64,000 nucleotides of DNA from Tupaia tana (lineage: Eukaryota; Chordata; Mammalia; Scandentia; Tupaiidae), in contig JAKSZU010000008.1 of NCBI GenBank assembly GCA_026018925.1, forward strand, positions 11,263,626 through 11,327,625, read 5' to 3'. Numbering within the stretch: the stretch's first letter is position 1; each line of letters begins with the position of its first letter. Of this stretch, positions 33,994 through 45,366 are shown in pieces. The position numbers and the translations under genes were made by a program. The notes beneath the pieces are model-generated. The model was not told where the DNA came from. It was given only the letters and a program-made list of their open reading frames with translations, and made no database searches.

Positions 33994-34457
33994 GTCTTTC
34001 CTTCTTGTCTTCTCCCACCCCTGCTTTTCTCTATTGCTTTTGTTTGCTAGAAGCCGTGGTTGTTACGGTATCCTGGAGCGGAATTACACTAATCAGTGCC
34101 CTGCTCATGCTGCACCCCTCCATCTTCCTCACTGCCCCCTACAAGGCGTGCAGGTCTAGCTGCAACTCCAGGCAGAGGTGAGCTGGCTTCCCTTCAGAGC
34201 TGGTGGAAGAGATGATTCTGCAAATGAACTTAGAAGTTAGAAGGCTACACCTGTGGAATTCAACCAGCAGATCATAATGAGATCATTTCTTTTGTCTGTA
34301 ATTCTAAATTCAAGGTTATGAAATGCAACCAGAAATGCAAAATGCTTTTCTAGCTGAGTGTAGAAAGAGCGATGCTTCCCCTGTGTGGCCAAGTTCGATA
34401 TTTCACTCTGTAGAAACCAAATGCACAGCCGAAACAAAGAAGGAAAACTGTGCTGAG
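33994..34457. other. Unassigned sequence
   Basis: No repeat or gene that I can support. Confidence 0.45.
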
Positions 34458-34468
34458 AAGAGACTGAT

Positions 34469-34739
34469 TTTTTTTTTTTTCTTTTTTTGGAGAGGTTTTT
34501 GCTATAGGGCGCGTGCGCTCGCCAGACAGACAGAGAGAGACAGAGAGATAGAAAGCAGGAAATCACCCCCCCGGGGGGATGGCCACGCCGCAATCCCTTC
34601 TCCTCCATTCTCCTCTCGGGATCTTGGGCATGCACGCACACGCGCCAGGCGTGAGTTTAAGCCACTGGGTCCGGGACTCGAACCGCGGTCGACTACGTGG
34701 GAGTCCAGCGACATAGCCATTACGCTAACTGCTGGTCCC
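34469..34739 (-). mobile_element. SINE-A, young, canonical box B
   Basis: Exact 11-bp TSD aagagactgat at 34458-34468 and 34740-34750. CpGs intact. Box B GGTTCGAGTCC keeps the standard A, unlike most other young copies. Confidence 0.95.
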
Positions 34740-34750
34740 AAGAGACTGAT

Positions 34751-35084
34751 GTTTTTATTTTAAATAACTCATACCATAATTCTCTTTCTTTTTTTTTTTT
34801 GAACAAAAAGGCTAGAAAAAAATAAGCCAGTAACTATTTTAAATATCCTTAGAAAAATGTTATTTTGCTTTATTTCTAAATTTGAAAAGTCAGTGAGTAG
34901 TCTTCTAGAGATGTAAAAAAATGAGAACATTAATGAAGGTTACTTTTTAGTTTATTTGATGCTCAGGTGAAGGCAGTGATAAATTCATGTAGCTCTCCAG
35001 ATCATCTGTTTTGGGAGCTAATGACACTAGTAAAGTAATAATATCTATATAAATGAAGTTCTCATTCATCATAAAATGGTATAT
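34751..35084. other. AT-rich unassigned sequence
   Basis: Nothing recognised. Confidence 0.4.
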
Positions 35085-35214
35085 AAGGGATCTTCCAAAA
35101 ATTAATTGAAATTTTGTATTAAGAAAAACTTGCATGGATGTTAAATTTTTTTGCACCAAAATAAACTCATATTTTGTTTCTTTATAATTGCTGGAGTGCA
35201 TATGCCACACTCAC

Positions 35215-35247
<33 letters not shown>

Positions 35248-35489
35248 GGAGCACACTCCTAACAGGACGTGGTCATGCTGTAATCCTTTCTCCTTTATTT
35301 CTCCTTCTTGTCAGAAGTTTAGACACACATGCACATGTGCCCTGTGTGCTCTTCAAGCTTCTAAGGCCAAGATTCAAGTCACAGTTACCCACGTGGGATA
35401 GAGCTCCCAGCAAAGTGTTCTGTGCTATGGGGCCAGTCCTAACTTGTACTTTAATTCCATTTTTTTCATGAACTTGTTCAAGTCCCCTC
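35085..35489. mobile_element. MITE family M, copy 5, split by a SINE
   Basis: Left AAGGGATCTTCCAAAAATTA, then TTTGCACCAAAATAAACTCA, SINE, then TTTAATTCCATTTTTTTCAT and GTTCAAGTCCCCT. Confidence 0.62.
35178..35440 (-). mobile_element. SINE-A2 inside a MITE
   Basis: GCACACTCCTAACAGGAC body start, TTTATTTCTCCTTCTTGTCA, head as GCTATGGGGCCAGTCC. GA-rich part at 35211-35250. Confidence 0.78.
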
Positions 35490-36062
35490 CAACATATGCC
35501 AAAATATATGGCATGCAGAAAACTGAAGTTAAAAAACTCTGAGAGGAAGACAGCATCACCTACCTGAAAATTCTTTCTTCAAAGCTCCTGAAACTAAGGA
35601 CAGGCTGGAGGGGCTCTTGTGGCAAAACAACCCATGTCATGGAGAATCACCTGAGTGTGCTTTCTGGATCCACAGCTCACGCTTTCCCTGGGAGTTTCTT
35701 GGAAACGCATCATCCTGAGTCCCATGGCAGACCTGCATTTTAGCCAGATCTTCAGGTGACTTGGGTACGTTTTAATGTTTGAGAAGCTCTGAACTAGAAC
35801 AATGGAAACAATGAACATCCACCAGCTGAGAAAGAGAGCTTGTGGTTAGCAAAACAACTGCACAATTGAAATATAAGTCCCAGACCCAAATTTTAGGACA
35901 GGGTAGGTGCACCAACTGCAGGTGATTGTCTGCAATCAGTTTCCCAAGGACAATGAGGTGGCCTCCAGAGCAGCAACAGCATGCATTCATTTACTTAATG
36001 ATGACTATTGATTCCTCCGAGCAATCCTAGATGAACTAACCTAGTAGAAATTATTGTAAGAT
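35490..36062. other. Unassigned sequence
   Basis: No repeat or gene that I can support. Confidence 0.45.
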
Positions 36063-36469
36063 ATGAGGACTCTTTAAGAAGTTCATGGAAAAATACTTAT
36101 GCAAAAACTATGCGTGGATTTCAATATTTTCACACCAAAATAAACTCATGCATTAATTACATTTTTTGACAAGCTTTTTTTTTTTTTTTTTTTTTATCCT
36201 TAATTGCCAGAGGGCACATGCACTCACCAGAGAGAGACAGAAAGAGGGAAGCAGAGGCAGAAAGCACCCGCCAACGGAGCACAGTCATGCAGCAACCCCT
36301 TCTCCATTTCCACATCCTGTCAAGATTTGGGGCATAACAAACACACTCGCCCTGCGTAATTCTCAAGGTGGTAGTGCTGGGATTTGAACCATAGTCAGCC
36401 ATGTGGGATCCAGTTCCCTTGTCCACTTGGTCATGAGTCCAAGGTGCCATGAGCTTTTTAAAGTCCACG
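36063..36469. mobile_element. MITE family M, copy 6, split by a SINE
   Basis: TATGAGGACTCTTTAAGAAG left end, CATGGAAAAATACTTATGCA, TTCACACCAAAATAAACTCA, SINE, then GAGCTTTTTAAAGTCCACGT. Confidence 0.62.
36177..36440 (-). mobile_element. SINE-A2 inside a MITE
   Basis: Poly(T), TTAATTGCCAGAGGGCACAT, CTCCATTTCCACATCCTGTC, head degraded. Confidence 0.75.
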
Positions 36470-36514
36470 TGTAGTAGTTGTGATAACAGTGGTAATAGTG
36501 ATGTTGAAAAACAC

Positions 36515-36720
36515 CTAGGAAGTGCTTAGCATTGCTGGGCCTTTTTTTCGGGGGTTTTTTACTGCATTGTTTCATTAAATTCTTGCAGCAACATTAGAGG
36601 CCATGGAACTGAGTTTCAGCGAGATGAATACTATACCCAGGACAATGAGCTATAGCGAGTAGGTGGAGAAAGCAGGACTTGAACCCAGAATTCTTAGTGT
36701 AACATGGGCTAAGGAAAATT
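36515..36720 (-). mobile_element. MIR
   Basis: TTCTTGCAGCAACATTAGAG, GGACTTGAACCCAGAATTCT: reverse MIR core and tRNA-like region. Confidence 0.6.
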
Positions 36721-36774
36721 TGTGCCAGGTATGTATATTAAACTAGCAAAACAACTCTCAAATTTTACTGCATA

Positions 36775-36910
36775 TATAAATATCCCTGAGGAGTTTGTTA
36801 AAATACACATTGCTGGGCCCCAAAGTCAGACTTCTGAATCAGGGAGTCTGATGTAGTTCTATGGATCTACCACTTAAATTAGTAGCTCCAGGTGATTCTG
36901 AGGCAGGCGT
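36775..36910 (+). mobile_element. MER5A-like hAT DNA transposon remnant
   Basis: TTTGTTAAAATACACATTGC, TGGGCCCCAAAGTCAGACTT and GAATCAGGGAGTCTGATG follow the MER5 consensus. Confidence 0.65.
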
Positions 36911-36938
36911 ATAAGAATGACTCAAAGAAGCCCTGTCC

Positions 36939-37151
36939 TGGGCCAGCTGGTGGTTCAGTAATAACACAACTGGACTCACTTGGGAAGGGGCCTGGGCCTA
37001 TGTCCTAGAACCTTCTTGAGCACACCAGGCATGTGCCTGTGATTCAGGCCAGCTGAGACAGGTGGACTGCAGTGGGAAGACCATGTGGAGGATGCCCATC
37101 TCTCTTTCTGTCTGTCTCTCCTTCTCTCTGCCTCATGAAATAAATAAACCT
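36939..37151 (+). mobile_element. SINE-B
   Basis: TGGGCCAGCTGGTGGTTCAG head, AGGCCAGCTGAGACAGGTGG, AGACCATGTGGAGGATGC, CATGAAATAAATAAACC end. Confidence 0.82.
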
Positions 37152-37512
37152 GGGGAGGGAGGATGAAAGCAAAAACCCTGCCGTAATGACAGTGGAGAAT
37201 ATCAGCTTTCATTTGCTTTATACATTACGTTTACATGTAAGATGTTATTTGCACATTCTGCAGTTAAAAGTTGTTTGAAAATTGGCCTTAGCTTAGTATT
37301 CCAAGTCCCAGCTACCCCTCTCCCAGACGTCCCATCTACCATGCTACCTTTGACCCAGAATCCCACGTGGCTCTCGTTTTTACTAAGAGACTTGGAAAAT
37401 AGGCTGGAAATGTTGAGAATTTCATCTCCATATCAGGTATTTTTGCTGTGGTCTCCTAGTACAGATTCATTAGTATTTGTAGGGCTTTCTTTTGTAGATA
37501 GGAACACTCATA
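37152..37512. other. Unassigned sequence
   Basis: A 93-codon ORF at 37242-37523 shows no recognisable domain. No gene called. Confidence 0.4.
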
Positions 37513-37515
37513 CCT

Positions 37516-37744
37516 TTTTTTAAGTTTCTTTATTTATTTCTTCCATGAGTGAGAAAAAGAGAGAGACTGCATCCCCAACAGGGTCTTCATGTCATGAGCC
37601 ACTCCCAGTGTCAGTTGTCTCAGCTTACAGGTGTGTGTACACACACATACACACACACCATGCTCAAGGAGGTCCTGGAACATGAAGCCAGGATCTTTCC
37701 AGTGCATGTCCAGTTGCATTCCCACTGAGTCACCATCTAGCCCC
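37516..37744 (-). mobile_element. SINE-B
   Basis: TTTCTTTATTTATTTCTTCC tail, CCAACAGGGTCTTCATG, head as CACCATCTAGCCCC. An internal ACACACA run lies near 37640. Confidence 0.78.
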
Positions 37745-37924
37745 TCAGTACCACTTTTCTAATATTTAATTTCTCCTTTTTAAATGAACTAACATTCTTT
37801 CAAATACACTATTTACATATAAAATGTACCAAAGTACACTATTTAAGTATGTCAAAGAATTCCAACACTAATTGCAAACTTAAACTTTCAAAGATCTACT
37901 ATGTCAGATACTCTTAAATACTTT

Positions 37925-38173
37925 TGATTGTTTTTGTTGTTGTTTGTTATAGGATACGTGCACTTGACATTTGACAGAGAGAGAGAAAGTGAAAACTCAC
38001 GCCCCAGCAGGGATGGCCACTGCAAGTTCTTTCTGCTCCATTCTCCTCTTGGGATTTTGAGCACACATGCTCATGTGGCCAGGATGTTTTTCAAGTTGCT
38101 GGGTCGGAAATTCCAACCATGCAGTTGACCATGTGGGATCTAGCACCTTAACCACCATGCTACCTACTGACCC
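37925..38173 (-). mobile_element. SINE-A, older
   Basis: T-rich tail, GTTATAGGATACGTGCACTT, CTCCATTCTCCTCTTGGGAT, head as CTACCTACTGACCCC. Confidence 0.8.
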
Positions 38174-38339
38174 CAAAACTTTTCATTCTTTAAAACAAAG
38201 CAAACCACTCATAAGTTATTACAGCAATGAAAAAGTCCATAATTCACCAAAACTGTTTCCAAAGTGCTGTTACCATAAATTTAGAAATATCTCTTCATCA
38301 ATTCCATTCTTACTCTAATTTCTTTCCTGGGCTCTTGTT

Positions 38340-38800
38340 GTAGGCTGTAGTGGGTCTCCCCCAAAATGCATACATTGAAGTCCTAACCCCCAGTATCTCA
38401 TAATGTTCCTTTATTTGAAAATAAGGGCATTGCAGAGGTAGTTGGCACAGATGCAGTCATACTGGAGTGGGGTGGGCCCCTAGTCTACCAGAATGACTGG
38501 TCTTGTTACAAAAAGGGGGAAATTTAGACACAGATATAAGAAGAATGCCATGTGGTGATGAAGGCAGAGAGGGGTGGAAGGGGTGATGCTTCTACAAGCT
38601 AAGAAACTTCAAAGATCCCCCAGAAAACCACCAAAAGCTGGGAGAGAGGCCTAGAAGAGTGTATCCTTAACACACCCCTAGAAGGAACCAATCCTAATAA
38701 TTTTGCACTTCTAGCCTCCAGACTATGATAGTAAATGTCTGTTATCAAAGTCACTCAGCCTGTGGTTCTTTGTCACTGTAGCCCTAGAAAATGTGGGTAA
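38340..38800 (+). mobile_element. MaLR (MLT1-like) LTR
   Basis: TAGTGGGTCTCCCCCAAAAT, TTGAAGTCCTAACCCCCAGT, AGCCTCCAGACTATGATAGT and GTCACTCAGCCTGTGGTTCT are in the order expected for this LTR class. Diverged, no internal region. Confidence 0.65.
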
Positions 38801-38924
38801 GCAAAACTCTACTCACTTTATCCAGAGGAGTCAGGGCAAGGCCAACCAGAGCTGAGTTCATGGAACTGAACAAAACATTTGTTTACAAGCAACAGAGGGT
38901 AGAGAATGTCTCCCTAGAATTTTT

Positions 38925-39180
38925 TTTTTTTTTTGAGAGGTTTTCGCTATAGGGCGCGTGTGCTCGCCAGACAGAGAGACATAGAGACAGAAAGTGAGAA
39001 ATCACCCCCCAGGGGGGATGGCCACGCAGCAATCCCTTCTCCTCCATTCTCCTCTCGGGATCTTGGGCACGCACGCACACGCGCCTGGCATGAGTTTTAA
39101 GCCACCGGGTCCAAGACGCGAACTGCGGTCAACTACATGGGAGTCCAGCGACATAGCCATTACACTAACTGCTGGTTCCC
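38925..39180 (-). mobile_element. SINE-A, very young
   Basis: TSD tccctagaattttt at 38911-38924 and 39181-39194. CpGs intact, head GGGAACCAGCAGTTAGTGTA, box B core GTTCGCGTC. Confidence 0.95.
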
Positions 39181-39194
39181 TCCCTAGAATTTTT

Positions 39195-39520
39195 GATTAG
39201 GGCTGTGAAATTCAATGTAGATCTCTATTTTGGGTGAGTTAAGATCTAAAAAACACTTATACAAAAGGCAAGGATGTTAAGCAAAATCATCACCCATTTT
39301 TTAAAAACATCTTTCTGTTCGCTCATTGTAATAGAGAATTCTTAGGATATAGACCATATTTTTAATCACTTCTGAAACTTTAGGGCTTTGAAACCACCGA
39401 AAGCTTATCAATGTCTTAACTCCTTAATAATTTCAAGGACTATTTTCTTCCTCCCTTTTAATTCTTTTCATCATCTTAGAGTTCTCTCTGGATTCAAGTT
39501 ACGCTGAGAATGGCTTTTTA
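39195..39520. other. Unassigned AT-rich sequence
   Basis: Nothing recognised. Confidence 0.4.
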
Positions 39521-39524
39521 AGGC

Positions 39525-39735
39525 ATCAGGATCTCACATGGCCAACTGCATGGTTCAAGTCCCAGACCAGCCAGGCACATGTGTGTGCGTGCCCAAAGTC
39601 TTAAAGGGAGAAATGGAGGAGAGGGGATTGTGACATGACCATCCCCCATGGAGGTACTTTCTCACTTTCTCTCTCTGTCTGTTTCTCTCCAGTGAGTGTA
39701 AGTACCCACTTAGAAAATTTAAAAACAGAAAAAGA
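39525..39735 (+). mobile_element. SINE-A, 5'-truncated
   Basis: Begins around ATCTCACATGGCCAACTGCA; the head and box A are missing. GGGAGAAATGGAGGAGAGGG and a short A-rich end follow. Confidence 0.7.
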
Positions 39736-39756
39736 AGAAGGGTGGTCTTCTTGCAG

Positions 39757-39860
39757 GGTCTCTGCCCCAGGTTTCCTACCCGTTCCCACAGGCTTTCTGC
39801 CCAGGGTCGCCTATCTGTTCTCACAGGTCCTCTGCCCAGGGTCTTCTACCTGTTCTCATA
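39757..39860. repeat. Minisatellite, three 34-35 bp units
   Basis: Units at 39757-39790, 39791-39825 and 39826-39860 share CTCTGCCCAGG and CCTGTTCTCACA blocks with several substitutions. Confidence 0.85.
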
Positions 39861-42570
39861 GAGCATCTTTGTAGCCATACTTTATCTTTAGATTAAAAAT
39901 TGTACAAATGATAAGGTCTGACAAGTCAGGAATACATCATTTGTCCTTTTTACAACCAAATCTGATTCTTAGTTATTCTGAGCATCTCATTTCCTGTTAT
40001 AGCCAGATGTGAACTATAGGCTTATTCTGAGAGGCCAGGTCAGGTTCAGTTAAATCTCAAATTTTGTGTAATTTAGTTTATTAAAACTTCATTGCTTCTT
40101 TTCATCTTCAACCAAGGCCACTGTCTTGACTTCCTGCTAGAGGACAAGAGGCCTCACATTCTCCTCTGGCCAGGGTGGGGCCAAGTCACTCCCACTCTAG
40201 GGGTAAGTAACAAAAGCCATGGCCCCGGGCCCCCTGGGCCCCCTGGTGTTCACTGTTCCCATTGCTTCTTGCTGCCTTATGTGTCAGTAGGAGGTACAGA
40301 CATAGGCTGCTCTCACTATCAGCAATAATGGCTTTTGCCTTGAATTATGGAAGTCTACAGAAGAAGAATCATGGAACTGGCTAGGAACATAAGTTCTGAG
40401 TATGAAAACAAGAGTACAGTCCAATCTTTGAGGGGTGATCTACTCACCCCAGCCCAACGTACCACAAAATGACAAGGTTCAAGTAGGTGGCCTGCAGTTC
40501 CAGGCAGTGGAGAAGGCAGTCTAGGACTGCAGAGATGAGATATTGAGACCTGCGCCTCCAGTCAGGAAGAACGCATGAGAAACCTGAGGAGATGGTGGTT
40601 GACAGGTGGTCTCACAGGTGGGCACTGGCTGGTGATTGGTAGGGGGTCTCATACCTCATCTTTAAAATAAATCCTCTCTGTTTGTATTTTACTAGCTATT
40701 GCTTTCTCCTTACAACCTGCTTCCCTCTTTCTCTAACAGACACTGCCCTGTCCCCTTGGACAGGTGAGGTCATACATAGCAATCAGACCAACCACAATTG
40801 TTCCCATGACTTCCGCAAAATTAAAGTGGCAGACCCTTCCATGCATATAATATCTGCTAAAATAATTTAGATCCGGACTCACTGAGGGACATGTCTCCAT
40901 GGGGGCAGGAGAGGAGTGCAGAAAATCAGTCTATAAAAGGAGGCCGACCAGCAGATAGAAAGAGAGCAGATGGAGAGAGAGGAGGGGGAGAGGGCAGCAT
41001 CACTGATACAGTTGACCTTCTCATTCCTAATCTCATCTTTCTCAGACACTTGGGTGAGTCGTTTTCTGCCCAGATTAGTTTGAGTTCACATCTCTAGAAA
41101 GTAAGAGTCTGTCTTGATAAGTACAGCCTGGGACAAAGCTCTGAGGATTAGACAAGGAGAAACAAGGGTTTGAGGGGAGAAGTTGTGCATCTCCTGGGGC
41201 TGGGTGGCTATTTGAGAGTCTTCCATCTTTTGTCTCCCATTATTCATGCAGCAATCCAGTGAATGACACTGTCTTTAGGCCTTTCACAACTGAGGGCCTT
41301 GCTCAAGACCCAACAGCTAAGAACAGAGAGGGGTCTGCATCCCTACCAGTCCTGCAATGAACTGTCCCATGCAGTGCCCAACTCAGCCTCCAAGGCCTCT
41401 AACTCCAACCTCTGACATGACTGAGCCATTCCAATACTGTCAGGTTAAACACAGGCCCCTGCCCCAGTTGCTAGGTCATTCTCCTTGCTCAGCAAGGGTC
41501 CAGAACTGATTCTGGAAACCTAGCCCTTGCTGTTAGTGACAGTAGGGTGCTGTCTGACAGACCCTACATTATAAATGTTTCCTTTCCTTGAGACTGTAAT
41601 CCTCCGAGGAGGTTTCCAGGCTGTGTTTGGCTTGTAGTCCAAAACAACTGTTTGACACGCTGAAGAATGTTTGATCCCTTCTCCAGAGACGGAAAAGCAT
41701 ATTGGATAAAGATCACTTCCCCTCCACTCCATGCCACTTGCTGCTTCCCTCCTGACAGCTGCTGCAGGCACAATTACATCCACTAGAAAAAATATTTTCC
41801 ATGACAATGTTCTCTTTGAAAAATTGAGCCTGGACCTCTGCCAACTGGAGATTTGATGTAACCAAAGATCTTAATCCAGCTAGAGAACGAAATTTGCTGA
41901 AAACAGAAAGGAAAACTGGGCGGACGGGCTGTTTGCATTCCTACTGTGAAATCAGATCTGACCCCTGCATATCTGGGAAGAACTCCCACCAGAGCTGTGG
42001 AAATCTTGTTCCACAATAGGAAATCTGGTTTGAAAAAGAAACCGCTCTGCCTCTCCGTCAGACAAGATGGAATCCCTCGTTTCCTGATGTTCTCATGTTA
42101 ATCCTCAAAACACGGTTGTCGGGCAATCAGCACTGGATGGGAGGAAGGGATGGCAGTTCTGGAGAGTAAATGGAGACCATGTGAGGGGCTGGCCTCCACT
42201 GGCGAGTTCAGTCTGAGCCGTGCATTTTTTCTATGAGTTTCAAACTCCAAACCATTTGAGCAAGACAAGTTAAAAATTTGGGAAATTGTGAAAAAACAAA
42301 AAGCCATATGAACTTTGAAAGATGGTATTTGACACCTTTTATTAAAACTCAAAACTCTGTTGAAACTTCTGGGAAACCTTGAAATGATATTCCTGACAAA
42401 AAGTCACCCAACAGAGTTAAAAGGGTAAAAAAAAAAATAGTCCTTGGAGCTTTTAAGAACCAAGTCATTAGAAAATGTTATGCTTTTAAATACTGAAATT
42501 ACAGTTCTGTTTTTAAAATAATGGCCAACATCCTAACTTTTATTAGGAAATAGAACAAAAATCTCTAGTA
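39861..42570. other. Repeat-poor stretch of 2.7 kb
   Basis: No SINE or MITE. It contains the TATA box at 40932 and a 0.8-kb segment at 41520-42330 that reads like unique, possibly conserved, non-coding DNA. ORFs of 60-95 codons have no recognised motif. Confidence 0.4.
40932..40939 (+). promoter_or_regulatory. TATA-box-like motif
   Basis: TATAAAAG within CTATAAAAGGAGGCCGAC. About 120 bp downstream is a good donor-like site (GGGTGAGTC at 41052-41060). Could be a cryptic or LTR promoter; not demonstrated. Confidence 0.25.
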
Positions 42571-42577
42571 GCTAGAG

Positions 42578-42855
42578 GGACCAGCAGTTAGTGTAATGGC
42601 TATGTCGCTGGACTCCCACGTAGTCTACTGCGGTTCGAGTCCCGAACCTGGTGGCTTAAACTCACGCTGGGCGCATGTGCGTGTGTGCCTAAGATCCCAA
42701 GAAGAGAATGAAGGAGAAGGGATTGCAGTGTGGCCATCCCCCCTGGGGGGTGATTTCTCGCTTTCTGTTTCTCTGTCTCTCTCTGTCTGTCTGGCGAGCG
42801 CACGTACCCTATAGCAAAAACCTCTCCAAAAAAGAAAAAAAAAAAAAAAAGAAAA
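42578..42855 (+). mobile_element. SINE-A, young
   Basis: GGGACCAGCAGTTAGTGTAA head, box B GGTTCGAGTCC, CCCTATAGCAAAAACCTCTC end. A partial TSD of the atctctagtagct / atctagtatct type. Confidence 0.9.
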
Positions 42856-42859
42856 AAAA

Positions 42860-43640
42860 ATCTAGTATCTATTTACATGAACAAATAAAAAGCATTTCTG
42901 AAAATCCAGCTATAAAGTTGTTTAAATTCCTTGAAACCTGTATCAGTGGTCTGTAAGATCATAAATCTCCATAATGCAGACCCTCATTAAACTGAGTTTT
43001 ACACTCATAATCAAGAAATTCCAGGAGACATCCGTTGCCATCTGTTGCTTAAAAATAAATATTTTGTCCACTTGGAGAGCTAGTCTGTGGTCTCCTCTGT
43101 CAGATAATTCCAACCTGTGGAGACAGACCACTCACTGGCTCTATACAGTTTCCTACGGCAGCCGTGCAGCGTTGAGACGAAAGTTCTCTGAATATTTTCT
43201 CCCTGATGACTGGCATCTCTCTCAAATGTGTGTCTTACTTAGAAGTTCTCTGTCCACCCATAAGACATGGAGATATCCCCATCCACAAAAGATCCCCTTG
43301 TGGACATGCTATAGGAAAGCATCTTATCCCCTTGTGGACATGCTATAAGAAAGCATCTTATTGCACTATTTGAATCCAACATTTGATGCCACAACTTCTC
43401 AGGCACTGATCATGTACAAGAGAGGAACCAGAATCACTGTGCCCAACAGAGCCCGCCCACACCAGTAATCCACACCTGAGCACCAGAACCAGGACACAGC
43501 CTGAATAGCAGCTCAGCCCCCACACCCATGAAGCAGCCTCTTTTAATGGCTACAGTGGATACATTTTAAAACATGCATCAGATTAAATCTCACATGTTTA
43601 GTTTACTTCTATTTTGGCAGCAGCATTAATAATAGTCCAG
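42860..43640. other. Unassigned sequence
   Basis: A 124-codon ORF at 42974-43348 is open but has no recognisable domain and its end lies in a tandem duplication, so I do not call it a gene. Confidence 0.4.
43292..43359. repeat. 34-bp tandem duplication
   Basis: Units 43292-43325 and 43326-43359 (atccccttgtggacatgc..) differ at one base. Confidence 0.92.
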
Positions 43641-43644
43641 AAGC

Positions 43645-43910
43645 GGGGCCAGCAGATGGTGTGGTGAGTAAGGCACTGGATTGTCACATGGCTGACCACA
43701 GTTTGAGTTCCGGACTAGCAGCTTGACAATCATGCTGGACACATGTGCATGTATACACCAAAGCCTGAGAGGAGAATGGAGGAGAAAGGGCAGTGGTGTG
43801 GCTATCCCTTTTTGGAGGGGGCGATTTCTTAACTTTCCCTTTCTCTGTCTCCCTCTAGTGAAGTGAAACACCCTATGGCAAAAACCTAAAAAAGAAAAAG
43901 AAAAAGAAAA
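43645..43910 (+). mobile_element. SINE-A
   Basis: GGGGCCAGCAGATGGTGTGG head, CTGAGAGGAGAATGGAGGAG body, CCCTATGGCAAAAACC end and (AAAAAG)n tail. Confidence 0.87.
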
Positions 43911-44139
43911 GCATAGCCTAAAAGCTTAACTTTATCATAGGAGAAAGACTATGCAGTTATAGGTTTGGTAAATGTTCCTGATACTTTTGGTACTGAGAAA
44001 TAATTCAGAATAGAAATGCGTGTAAATATATGGCATATGAGTGTGTGTAAAAATCTACATTTTTACATGTAGATATTTTACAGAGGAAGTAAGTCTGCAT
44101 TATAGACTTTTAACTTAAAACCAAATTAGAACTCAAAAT

Positions 44140-44830
44140 CTCATAATTATGAGTGGATAAATAAATGGGGTATATCCATACAATGTGGTATATCTATACA
44201 ATGGAATATTATCTGACCCTAAAAAGACACATGCTGTGACATGGGTGAATCAAGAATATTATGCTATGTGAACAAAAGCTTGTCATGACAGGCCATATAA
44301 TGTGCAATATCATTTACATAAAATGTTCAGAATGGGCAGATCTACAGAGAAGAAAATGATTGTCCAGAGCTGAGGGGCAGGCAGCTGGGAGGAGTGAGGA
44401 GTGGTACAGGTTACTCCGGAGAGCAATGGTTATGTTGTTTTTTTTTTTTTTTTTTTTCCGAGAGGTTTTTGCCATAGGGCACGTGCACTCGCCAAAGAGA
44501 CAGAGAGACAGAAAGCGAGATATCACCCCCCCCAGGGGGGATGGCCATGCCACAATCCCTTCTCCTCCATTCTCCTCTCAGGATCTTGGGCATGTACGCA
44601 CACGCGCCCGGCATGAGTTTTAAGCCACCAGGTTTGGGACACAAACCGCGGTCGACTACGTGGGAGTCCAGCGACATAGCCATTACGCTAACTGCTGGTC
44701 TCAACAATGGTTATGTTTTTCAAGTGATTGTAGGCAAGTTTGCATAACTCTGTGAATATGCTAAAATACACCGCATTGTGCACTTTTAACTAGGTGATTT
44801 TTGTGGTTCGTGAGTTACACCTCAAGAAAT
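44140..44830 (+). mobile_element. LINE-1 3' end (L1M-type) split by a SINE
   Basis: CAATGGAATATTATCTGACC, ACATGGGTGAATCAAGAATA, AATGTTCAGAATGGGCAGAT, then after the SINE CTGTGAATATGCTAAAATAC and CACCTCAAGAAA. Matches the end of ORF2 and 3' UTR of old mammalian L1. A short internal duplication lies near 44172-44205. Confidence 0.8.
44438..44703 (-). mobile_element. SINE-A, young, inserted in L1
   Basis: TSD gcaatggttatgtt at 44423-44436 and caatggttatgttt from 44705. Box B is GGTTTGTGTCC. CpGs in the head intact. Confidence 0.93.
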
Positions 44831-44879
44831 GGGTTGTATATGCATAAAAAGACGATGGCGACGATAATGACATGGGGAC

Positions 44880-45110
44880 CTATATTTAACCTTGACTCTA
44901 AACCAGTGGTCCTCAAACTTCAACGAGCCTCGGCCTCACCTGGAAGTTTGTTCAAACATGGAGTGAGCGCTGAACTTCACCTTCATTGTTTCTGAGTCCG
45001 TATTTCTGGGGCAGGGAGAATTTGTGTTTCTAATGCAGGATGGAGCTAATAAGCTTCCCTGATGCTGCTGGTTCGGGGACCATACTTTGTGAATCACTGC
45101 TTTAAAACAG
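44880..45110 (+). mobile_element. MER5A-like hAT DNA transposon remnant
   Basis: CCAGTGGTCCTCAAACTTCA, GGAAGTTTGTTCAAACATGG, TTTGTGTTTCTAATGCAGG and a terminal GAATCACTGCTTTA segment follow MER5. Confidence 0.75.
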
Positions 45111-45123
45111 CCAACTTCTTTTT

Positions 45124-45349
45124 TTAAAAAAAGTCAGGATCCCACTACATCATGCTCTTCCTGCCTCCTCCTCCCAGCGGGTCCCACGGGTGCACAACCA
45201 TGTGCCCAGCTCCTTTTAGACAGGGTCTCCCCATGTTGCCCAGGCCGGCCATGAGCTCACGATCCTTCTATCTCAGCCTCTTGAATTGCTAGGACTACAG
45301 GCATACACAAGGAATCGAACCTGGGCCTTCCATATGGTCCCAGTCTATG
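45124..45349 (-). mobile_element. Composite SINE, tRNA head plus two 7SL units, main part
   Basis: On the minus strand: CCAGGTTCGATTCC (box B), TGCCTGTAGTCCTAGCAATT, CCGGCCTGGGCAACATGGGG, then a second degraded 7SL unit (GCTGGGCACATGGTTGTGCA). Its head continues at 46465-46495 beyond inserted elements. Confidence 0.7.
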
Positions 45350-45366
45350 AAGCACAGCAGCATCTT

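Noticed and set aside
34237-34763. Overlapping ORFs of 134 and 146 codons on opposite strands
   Set aside because: Both run through the SINE-A at 34469-34739. The non-SINE parts have no recognisable domain.
42974-43348. 124-codon ORF in non-SINE sequence
   Set aside because: Open but without recognisable domain, and it ends in a 34-bp tandem duplication. Chance ORF is more likely.
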